This document shows positions 27,475 through 34,352 of a DNA stretch of 64,000 nucleotides, one piece after another. The notes under the pieces are model-generated. The model saw only the letters and a program-made list of their open reading frames with translations, was not told the DNA's origin and did no database searches. Every line of letters begins with the position of its first letter. The stretch's first letter is position 1. Origin of the DNA: Streptomyces sp. ISL-12 (GTDB lineage Bacteria; Actinomycetota; Actinomycetes; Streptomycetales; Streptomycetaceae); the NCBI RefSeq assembly GCF_018614415.1, contig NZ_JAGGOO010000144.1, positions 1 through 64,000 of the forward strand, written 5' to 3'. The position numbers and the translations under genes are program-made.

Positions 27475-27506
27475 CCGGCCCGCCCAGCCCCTCCTGGGCG
27501 GGCCGG
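27475..27506 (+). terminator. hairpin after exporter gene
   Basis: A 13-bp perfect stem (CCGGCCCGCCCAG and its complement) with a 6-base loop starts about 20 bases after the exporter stop. It probably ends or attenuates the exporter transcript, leaving the following oxidoreductase genes partly independent. Confidence 0.65.
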
Positions 27507-27605
27507 TTCTGTTCACCACACCGCCCCATGGCCACTCGACCAGGAATCCAGCGCCCCCGCCTACACCTGAGGAGAAACCACCACATCCCCTGCCGCGAGG
27601 AAAAT

Positions 27606-28526
27606 GTGAAGGCACTGGTCACCACCACCCTGGACCCGCTCGCCCTTGAGCTGCGCTCCGTATCCGACCCCCGTCCCCGCCCGGACGAGGCCCTCGTCGA
27701 GGTCCACGCGACGGCCCTGAACAGGGCCGACCTCCTCCTCGCGGTGCGCCGCCCGGCCGGCTCCCCCCTCGGCCTGGACATCGTCGGCACGGTCCTGCGC
27801 CCCGCTGCGGACGGCAGCGGCCCACCCGCGGGCGCCCGTGTCACCGGCCTCGCCGCGAACAACGCGTGGGCGGAGCTCGCCGCGGTCCGCGCCGACCGCC
27901 TGGCGGTCATCCCGGACGGCGTCACCGACACCGACGCCGCCACCCTCCCCGTCGCCGGGCTCACGGCCCTGTACGCGCTCCAGAAGGCCGGCTGGCTCCT
28001 CGGCAAGCACACCCTGGTCACCGGCGCGAGCGGCGGCGTCGGCCGTGTGGCCGTGCAACTGGCCCGCGCGGGAGGCAGCGAGGTGACCGCCTGGGTCGGC
28101 TCCGAGGCCCGCGGCGCGGGGCTCGCCGGCTTCGGAGCGAAGGTCGTCGCCGGCTACGACGAGCCGCCCGCCTCCCCCATCGACATCCTCGTCGACAGCG
28201 TCGGCGGCGAGGTGTTCAGCACCGGCTACAAGCTGCTGAGCCGCGGCGGCGTGGCGGCCGTGTTCGGCAACACGGTCCGCGCCGAACTGCGGCTGCCCGC
28301 CGACTGGGGCCATGCCCGCCCCGGCGTCCGCATCGAGTACCTGTTCCTGCTCGACGAGGTCACCCGGCGCGACGTACCGGCCGACCTCGCCCTGCTGCTC
28401 GACCTGGTCGCCTCCGGAAAGCTCGTGGCCGAACCGGGCCTGCTCACGCCCTGGACCGACCCGCAGCGCGCCATCGCCGCCCTGTACTCCCGCGAGGTCA
28501 ACGGCAAGGTCGTCCTGTCCATGTGA
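27606..28526 (+). CDS. zinc-independent MDR oxidoreductase (quinone reductase-like)
   Basis: 306 residues of the medium-chain dehydrogenase/reductase superfamily. The N-terminal GroES-like part (VHATALNRADLLLAV) is followed by a Rossmann domain with TGASGGVGRVAVQLA. The zinc ligands of alcohol dehydrogenases are missing, as in quinone oxidoreductases. It may reduce a quinone or enone in the pathway. The start is GTG 27606, with GAGG about 6 bases upstream. A paralogue follows 80 bases later. Confidence 0.85.
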   Translation: MKALVTTTLDPLALELRSVSDPRPRPDEALVEVHATALNRADLLLAVRRPAGSPLGLDIVGTVLRPAADGSGPPAGARVTGLAANNAWAELAAVRADRLAVIPDGVTDTDAATLPVAGLTALYALQKAGWLLGKHTLVTGASGGVGRVAVQLARAGGSEVTAWVGSEARGAGLAGFGAKVVAGYDEPPASPIDILVDSVGGEVFSTGYKLLSRGGVAAVFGNTVRAELRLPADWGHARPGVRIEYLFLLDEVTRRDVPADLALLLDLVASGKLVAEPGLLTPWTDPQRAIAALYSREVNGKVVLSM

Positions 28527-28606
28527 CCGCGGATTCCCGTACGCGCCACCGGTCCGCGCGCCGCTGCACCGCGAGCGCACTTCCGTCACCGCACCGTGAG
28601 GTTCCC

Positions 28607-29584
28607 ATGCGACTGATCAGCTACCACGAGCACGGCTCCCCCGACGTCCTGTGCGTCGAAGACGTTCCGGTGCCCACGCCGGGCCCGGGCCGGCTCCTCC
28701 TGCGCACCGAGGCCGTCGGCGTCAACTTCATCGAGACGCAGCTGCGCGGCAACACCGCCCCGTTCCCGTCCCCGCTGCCCGGCCGTCCAGGCGGTGACGT
28801 GGTGGGCCGGGTCGAGGCGCTCGGCCCGGACATCGACGGGCCCGCGCCCGGCACCCGTGTCGCGGCGTTCGGCGTGCCCGCCGCGTACGCGGACCAGGTC
28901 GTCGTCGACGCCGAACGCGCCCTCGTGGTGCCCGAGGACATCGACGCGGCCACCGCAACCGCGCTCGGCTCCACGGCGCAGACCGCGTGGAGCGTCCTCG
29001 ATGCGGCCCGGGTCGCCAAGGGCGACACGGTCCTCGTGCACGCGGCGGCCGGCGCGATCGGCCACCTCGTCACCCAGCTCGCGAAGCTGCGCGGCGCGGG
29101 CCGGGTCATCGGCACGGTCGGCTCGCCCGCCAAGGGCGACTTCGTCCGCGCGCACGGCGCCGACGACGTCGTCGACTACCGACAGCCGGACTGGGCGGAC
29201 AAGGTCCGCGAACTCACCCGTGGCCAGGGCGTCGACGTCGTGCTCGACAGCGTCGAGGGTGCCGTGTTCAAGGACGGCCTGAAGCTGCTGAAGCCGTACG
29301 GCCGACTCGTCTACTACGGCTTCGCGGGCGCCGACGGCGAGGTCGCCAAGGTCGCGATGACCGAGCTCCTCGGTCTCACCTACGTGGTGGGCACCTCGCT
29401 CGACGCATGGGCGAAGGCCGACCCGGCACGGGTGGCGGAGGCGCGCGCGGAACTCGTCCGGCTGGTCGCGTCGGGCGATCTGCGCGTCGCCGTGCACACC
29501 ACTCTGCCGCTGACCGAGGCGGCCGAGGCCCACCGGGTCATCGAGAGCCGTTCGCAGCTGGGCCGTGTCGTCCTCGTCCCCTGA
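28607..29584 (+). CDS. quinone oxidoreductase (NADPH, MDR family)
   Basis: 325 residues, closer than its neighbour to classical QorA: GVNFIETQLRGN, SPLPGRPGGDVVGRVEALG and the NADPH motif VHAAAGAIGHLVTQLAK. Zinc ligands are absent. It probably reduces quinone intermediates or detoxifies them. ATG 28607 follows GTGAGG. The gene is 27 bases before the FAD monooxygenase, so the two are likely co-translated, and hydroxylation and quinone reduction may be paired. Confidence 0.88.
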   Translation: MRLISYHEHGSPDVLCVEDVPVPTPGPGRLLLRTEAVGVNFIETQLRGNTAPFPSPLPGRPGGDVVGRVEALGPDIDGPAPGTRVAAFGVPAAYADQVVVDAERALVVPEDIDAATATALGSTAQTAWSVLDAARVAKGDTVLVHAAAGAIGHLVTQLAKLRGAGRVIGTVGSPAKGDFVRAHGADDVVDYRQPDWADKVRELTRGQGVDVVLDSVEGAVFKDGLKLLKPYGRLVYYGFAGADGEVAKVAMTELLGLTYVVGTSLDAWAKADPARVAEARAELVRLVASGDLRVAVHTTLPLTEAAEAHRVIESRSQLGRVVLVP

Positions 29585-29611
29585 TTCCGGAGCCCCGAGG
29601 GAGCCCAAGCC

Positions 29612-31294
29612 ATGACACAGAGAGCGGAACAGTCCGATCCGGCCGGTACACCGTCGCCCGTGCCCCGGCCCGGCCCCACACCCGACGAGACCGTGCCCGT
29701 CCTGGTCGCCGGGGCCGGCCCGGGGGGCCTCAGCACAGCCGTCTTCCTCGGCCTGCACGGCGTACCGGCGCTGGTGGTCGAGCGCCACCCGAGCACGTCG
29801 ACCGCGGTGAAGGCCACCGGCCAGTACCCACACACGATGGAGGCGCTGGCCATGGCGGGCGTCGCCGGGACCGTACGGGAGCGCGGGCGCGCGTACCGCA
29901 GCGACTTCCACATGGTCGTCGCGAAGACTCTCGCGGGCCCCGTGCTGCGCACACTGATGAGCGGCGACCAGCTGAGCATGCGGCACGTGTCCCCGGAGGA
30001 CTGGGGCACCGCGAGCCAGTCCACCGTGGAGGCCGTGCTCGCCGACCGGGCGGCGGAGCTCGGCGCTCGCCTGTGCTTCTCGACCCGGCTGACGTCGCTC
30101 GCTCAGGACGCGGACGGGGTCACCGCCGTCACCGAGCACACGGAGACCGGTGAGCGGCGCGTGATCCGGGCTCAGTACCTGGTGGCGGCGGACGGCTGGC
30201 GCAGCGGCGTCCGGCAGTCCCTCGGCATCCCGGTTCGCGGCCGGGGCACGGTGGGCAAGGTGCTGCGTGTCCTGTTCGAGGCCGATCTGGGCGAGCCGCT
30301 GTCGCACACGGACGGCGCCGCCGACGGCCGCCGCTTCACCGCGCTGCACGTGGGCCGCGCGGTCCTGTTCAACACCGAGGTCCCCGGCCTGTACGGGTAC
30401 TTCCGCAACCTCACGCCCGAACTGCCGGACGGCTGGTGGACGAGCGAGGACACCGTCGCCGCGCAGATCCGCTCCGACCTCGGCATCCCGGACACCCCGC
30501 TGAAGATCGACGAGATCAGCGAGACGGAGATCTCCTGCGGGGTCGCCGAGCGCTTCCGCGAGGGCCGGGTGCTGCTCGTCGGCGACGCCGCGCACGTGAT
30601 GCCGCCGACCGGCGGCATGGGCGGCAACACCGCCTATCTGGACGGGCTGTACTTGGGCTGGAAGCTCGCGGCCGTGCTGAACGGCACGGCGGGCGAGGCC
30701 CTGCTCGACAGCCACGACGCCGAACGCCGGCCGTACGCCGAGGAGCTGGTGGAGCAGCAGTTCGCGAACCTCGTGGACCGGATCTCGCCCGAGCTCGCGG
30801 ACGAGTCGCTGGCCAGGCCGCTGCCGCCGCCCGTGATCGCCTTCGGCTACCGGTTCCCGAAGGGCGCCGTGCTCACCGAACCCGACGACAGCGGCGAGCT
30901 GTTCGAGGATCCGGCCCGGCCCACCGGCCGGCCGGGATCCCACGCCCCGTACGTCCCACTCACCCGCGCGGACGGCTCGGCGACCTCGACGACCGCTCTG
31001 TTCGGCCCCGCGTTCGTGCTGCTCACCGGGCCGGACGGGGCGGCGTGGGCGGAGGGCGCCGCCACCGCGGCGGACGCGCTCGGCGTCGCCGTCCAGGTGC
31101 ATCGCGTCGGTCCCGGCACGGGACTGCTCGACGCCGACGGGGCGTTCGCCGCCGCGTACGGCATCGGCGCCGACGGGGCCGTCCTGGTGCGGCCCGACCG
31201 GTTCGTGGCGTGGCGCTCCGCCGGGGCGCGCCCGGACCCGGCGGCCGAGATCGAGCGGGCGCTGCGGCACGTACTGCACCGGCCCGCGCCCTGA
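29612..31294 (+). CDS. class A FAD-dependent aromatic hydroxylase
   Basis: 560 residues of the RdmE/PgaE/OxyS group. FAD binding is shown by LVAGAGPGGLSTAVFLG near residue 30, the DG motif in VAADGWRSGVR and the GD motif in LLVGDAAHVMPPTGGMGGN. A C-terminal thioredoxin-like domain without redox cysteines begins near residue 440, as is typical of polyketide hydroxylases. It probably hydroxylates an aromatic ring with NADPH and O2. ATG 29612 has a GAGGGAG stretch upstream. Confidence 0.9.
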   Translation: MTQRAEQSDPAGTPSPVPRPGPTPDETVPVLVAGAGPGGLSTAVFLGLHGVPALVVERHPSTSTAVKATGQYPHTMEALAMAGVAGTVRERGRAYRSDFHMVVAKTLAGPVLRTLMSGDQLSMRHVSPEDWGTASQSTVEAVLADRAAELGARLCFSTRLTSLAQDADGVTAVTEHTETGERRVIRAQYLVAADGWRSGVRQSLGIPVRGRGTVGKVLRVLFEADLGEPLSHTDGAADGRRFTALHVGRAVLFNTEVPGLYGYFRNLTPELPDGWWTSEDTVAAQIRSDLGIPDTPLKIDEISETEISCGVAERFREGRVLLVGDAAHVMPPTGGMGGNTAYLDGLYLGWKLAAVLNGTAGEALLDSHDAERRPYAEELVEQQFANLVDRISPELADESLARPLPPPVIAFGYRFPKGAVLTEPDDSGELFEDPARPTGRPGSHAPYVPLTRADGSATSTTALFGPAFVLLTGPDGAAWAEGAATAADALGVAVQVHRVGPGTGLLDADGAFAAAYGIGADGAVLVRPDRFVAWRSAGARPDPAAEIERALRHVLHRPAP

Positions 31295-31348
31295 ACCGCC
31301 CGCATACCGCACCGAACGTCCGTGAAAGTCGTGGCGAAAGGACCCAGC

Positions 31349-32167
31349 ATGGCAGTGGCAGCAGCCGCTCAGAACGAGAACGCGAAGGCGGAGGACCGGA
31401 GGGTCGCGCTGGTCACCGGTGGCACCAGCGGTATCGGCTTCGCCGTCGCCGAACTGCTCGCGGAACAGGGGCACGCGGTGTTCCTGTGCGGGCGGGACGG
31501 CGACACGGTCACCGCCGTCGTGGACAAGCTTCGCGGTCGCGGCTTCGAGGCCGACGGCATCGCCGCCGACGTCACGTCGAAGTCGGACATCCAGCACCTG
31601 GTCCGCTCCGCCGTGGACCGCTACGGACCGATCCACGTCCTCGTCAACAACGCCGGGCGGGGCGGTGGCGGCGTGACCGCCGAACTCCCGGACGAGCTGT
31701 GGGAGGCGGTCATCGAGACCAACCTCAACAGCGTCTTCCGCATCACCCGCGAGGTGCTGTCCCGCGGCGGCATGCTGGAACGCGGCCACGGCCGCATCAT
31801 CAACATCGCCTCCACGGGTGGCAAGCAGGGCGTCGAACTGGCCGCCCCCTACTCCGCGTCGAAGCACGGCGTCATCGGCTTCACGAAAGCGCTCGGAAAG
31901 GAGCTCGCCCGGTCCGGCATCACCGTGAACGCGGTCTGCCCCGGTTATGTGGAGACGCCCATGGCGGCTCGGGTGCGCCAAGGCTACGCGGCGCACTGGG
32001 GCACCACGGAGGAGGAGGTGCTGACGAAGTTCCAGGCGAAGATCCCCCTCGGCCGCTACTCGACGGCCGAGGAGGTCGCAGGTCTCGTCGGGTACCTCGC
32101 CGGCGACCTGGCCGCGTCCGTCACGGCCCAGGCCCTCAACGTGTGCGGCGGTCTGGGCAACTACTGA
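31349..32167 (+). CDS. C9 polyketide ketoreductase (ActIII-like SDR)
   Basis: 272 residues. SDR motifs are TGGTSGIGFAVAELL, NNAGRGGGG, NIASTGGKQG with the catalytic Ser and PYSASKHGVIGFTK with Tyr and Lys; NAVCPGYVETPMA follows. The glycine run after NNAG and the STGGKQG segment are marks of the ActIII family, which reduces the C9 carbonyl of the nascent chain. This fixes the cluster as a reduced aromatic polyketide system. ATG 31349 has AAAGGA 7 bases upstream; an in-frame GTG at 31322 is less likely. Confidence 0.93.
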   Translation: MAVAAAAQNENAKAEDRRVALVTGGTSGIGFAVAELLAEQGHAVFLCGRDGDTVTAVVDKLRGRGFEADGIAADVTSKSDIQHLVRSAVDRYGPIHVLVNNAGRGGGGVTAELPDELWEAVIETNLNSVFRITREVLSRGGMLERGHGRIINIASTGGKQGVELAAPYSASKHGVIGFTKALGKELARSGITVNAVCPGYVETPMAARVRQGYAAHWGTTEEEVLTKFQAKIPLGRYSTAEEVAGLVGYLAGDLAASVTAQALNVCGGLGNY

Positions 32168-32296
32168 CGGCGGCGGCTCGGGGGCAGGGCGGTCACTACG
32201 GCCCCCCGCCCCCGACCCGTGAGCGCCCGGCTCCGGAATCCCGGGCGCGCCCGCCGACTGCCGGGGGCGCGCCCCCGGCAGAAACGAGAAACCCTG

Positions 32297-33502
32297 GTGA
32301 GGTACTACACGGCGGACCGGCTGATCACCGGCGACCGCGGCAGATGCATCCGGTACGGCGGGGTACTGGTGGACGGAGCGCTCGTCCGGTGGGCGGGGCC
32401 CGACCGGGAGGTGCCGCGGCGGCTGCGGCGAAAGAGCGAGCATGTGGAGCTCGGCCCACTGACGCTGCTGCCCGGACTCGTCGACAGCCATGTCCATCTG
32501 GCACTGGACGGCGCGCCCGGCGCAATGGACCGGATGCGGGCCGCCTCCGACGACGAGTTGTACGCGCTGATGCTGCGCAACGCAGCCGAGCTGCTGTCCG
32601 CCGGCGTGACCACCGCCCGCGACCTCGGCGCGCCCGGCGGTCTCGGGGTGCGCGTCCGCGACGCGATCCGCTCGGGCCTGGCTCCGGGGCCCGAACTGGT
32701 CGTGTCGGGGGCGCCGCTGACCAAGCCCGACGGCCACTGCTGGTTCATGGGCGGCGCCCGTGACGGCGAACAGGCGCTGCGGCAGGCCGTACGGGAGCAG
32801 GCCCGCGCCGGTGTCGACGTCATCAAGGTCATGGCGACCGGGGGTGCGCTGACGCGGGGTTCGGCCTCGTGGCAGGCGCAGTTCACAGAGCGCGAGCTCG
32901 CGGCGATCGTCGACGAGGCGACCCGCGCGGGCCTGCCCGTCGCCGCGCATGCGCACGGCACGGAAGGAATAGCGGCCTGCCTACGGACCGGCGTGCACAC
33001 CATCGAGCACTGCAGCTTCCTCGACGCGTCCGGCGCGATCATCCCGGATCACGGCCTCATACTCCAGCTCGCCGCGAACGGCGTCCACGTCTGTCCGACG
33101 ATCAGCGTCCGCTTCACCGAGCGCTGGGACCGAAGCGACCCACGCAGACTGCCTGCTCTGCCGGCCCTGTACCGGCAGGGCGTCCCCGTCGTCGTCGGCA
33201 CCGACGCGGGTACTGACGGCGCGCCGCACCACGCGTACGTCGAGGGCCTGATCGGCATGGCCTGGCTCGGTCTGCCGCCCGCGGAGATCCTGGAGGCTGC
33301 GACGTCCCGCGCGGCCCGGGCCCTGCGCGTCGAGACGCTGACCGGTCGGATCGCAGCCGGCCTGCGCGCCGACTTCATCGCGGTCGGGGGCAACCCGCTG
33401 CATGACGTCTCGGCCCTGCGGGCCTTGCGTCTCGTCGTCGCGAGGGGACAGGAAGTCCGCTCACGGTCCGAACCTCCCTGCGCCAACGAGTGGGCGCAGT
33501 GA
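32297..33502 (+). CDS. metal-dependent amidohydrolase
   Basis: 401 residues of the amidohydrolase superfamily (prolidase/imidazolonepropionase-like branch). Metal ligands are seen in GLVDSHVHLA, the Lys segment VIKVMATGG, VAAHAHG, TIEHCSF and GTDAGTDG. No organic-acid amide is obvious in a plain aromatic polyketide, so it may hydrolyse an amide or lactam, act as a cyclase, or open a ring. Some aromatic polyketide clusters carry such a gene. The start is GTG 32297. It is the last clear gene of the biosynthetic region. Confidence 0.82.
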   Translation: MRYYTADRLITGDRGRCIRYGGVLVDGALVRWAGPDREVPRRLRRKSEHVELGPLTLLPGLVDSHVHLALDGAPGAMDRMRAASDDELYALMLRNAAELLSAGVTTARDLGAPGGLGVRVRDAIRSGLAPGPELVVSGAPLTKPDGHCWFMGGARDGEQALRQAVREQARAGVDVIKVMATGGALTRGSASWQAQFTERELAAIVDEATRAGLPVAAHAHGTEGIAACLRTGVHTIEHCSFLDASGAIIPDHGLILQLAANGVHVCPTISVRFTERWDRSDPRRLPALPALYRQGVPVVVGTDAGTDGAPHHAYVEGLIGMAWLGLPPAEILEAATSRAARALRVETLTGRIAAGLRADFIAVGGNPLHDVSALRALRLVVARGQEVRSRSEPPCANEWAQ

Positions 33503-33654
33503 GCGGTACGGGCCGTTCACGAGCGCCATCGCCGAACAGGGCCGCAGGCGGGAGTGGCGTGTGTACGAGCAGGAAGCGTACTGCCGTACAAGCGGTGCCA
33601 GGACTTGGAGCCGCGCTCCGCCACCTCTCCACCGACACCGGAGACGCTTCCCTC

Positions 33655-33858
33655 ATGCATGGTGAACCCGAACGACTCACGCCTGCCACATCGTCCCCGT
33701 CCCCGTCCCCGGACCTGACCCTCCCACTGGCCTGCGCTCTGTTCACCCGGGACGCCACGTCGGCCGCTGCCCGTCTCCTGGGCCTTCCCCCGGACCCCGC
33801 CACCTCACCGTCCACTTCCCATGGCTTCTCCCAGTACGCCCGCGTCCTCGGCGTCTGA
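33655..33858 (+). CDS. small hypothetical protein, doubtful
   Basis: A possible 67-residue protein rich in Ser, Pro and Thr in the first half (LTPATSSPSPSPDL), followed by a more ordinary stretch (ACALFTRDATSAAARLLG). I do not recognise a family and there is no strong ribosome-binding site. It could be the remnant of a larger gene at the edge of the biosynthetic cluster, just before the island boundary. Confidence 0.3.
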   Translation: MHGEPERLTPATSSPSPSPDLTLPLACALFTRDATSAAARLLGLPPDPATSPSTSHGFSQYARVLGV

Positions 33859-34042
33859 GGGGGACCACCTCACCACCCAGCCGACGGAACGAAGGCGTCA
33901 TCGCAGAGTGCGGCGGGCGGACCGCGAACGTCCGGCTCTCCACTCATCCGACACTCCAACGGAATGAGCTTCACGAGCGGCATTTCAGCGCCACGACATC
34001 ACCGGCAAGGCCCGCACCGCACATAATGCGCACGGGTGAAGC

Positions 34043-34129
34043 CGCAGGTCAGGACCCCTTCGCGACCGGTTCAAGGATCGCGACGCACTCCACATGATGC
34101 GTCATCGGAAGCATGTCACCCGGGTGAAC
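34043..34129 (-). repeat. attachment-site-like copy A: 3' end of an RNA methyltransferase gene
   Basis: Read leftward, this encodes DMLPMTHHVECVAILEP, a short basic tail and a stop. That is the C-terminus of TrmA/RumA-type RNA (uracil-5-) methyltransferases, where THHVE is the conserved end. Nothing upstream encodes the rest of the enzyme; a stop lies a few codons back. About 85% of the bases match copy B at 51134-51208 in the same orientation, and a 19-base core is identical. A shorter repeat, CCGCAGGTCAGG, recurs at 34139. The rest of 33859-34352 holds no gene that I can support. Confidence 0.65.
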
Positions 34130-34352
34130 TCAGAGAAAACCGCAGGTCAGGTCCGTCCCTCGTCTCCGTCTTGGGGCCACCAGGTGCGAAGAGCGTCAAG
34201 CGACCGTCACGGCGGACGCCCAGTGATCCCAGCAAGGAGTGCACCAGACGCCGTCCCCGTGGTCAGGTTCAGGCTTCGGCGCTCACACGAGGGAAGCATT
34301 GATCCTTATCAGCGTCGATCGTTTGGGACGCCCCATGCGGGCGGCACCTCGC

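Noticed and set aside
28586..32956. 1456-codon open frame on the - strand
   Set aside because: It lies antisense to three clear oxidoreductase genes and reads as low-complexity Gly/Arg/Asp text; codon-position GC fits the + strand genes.
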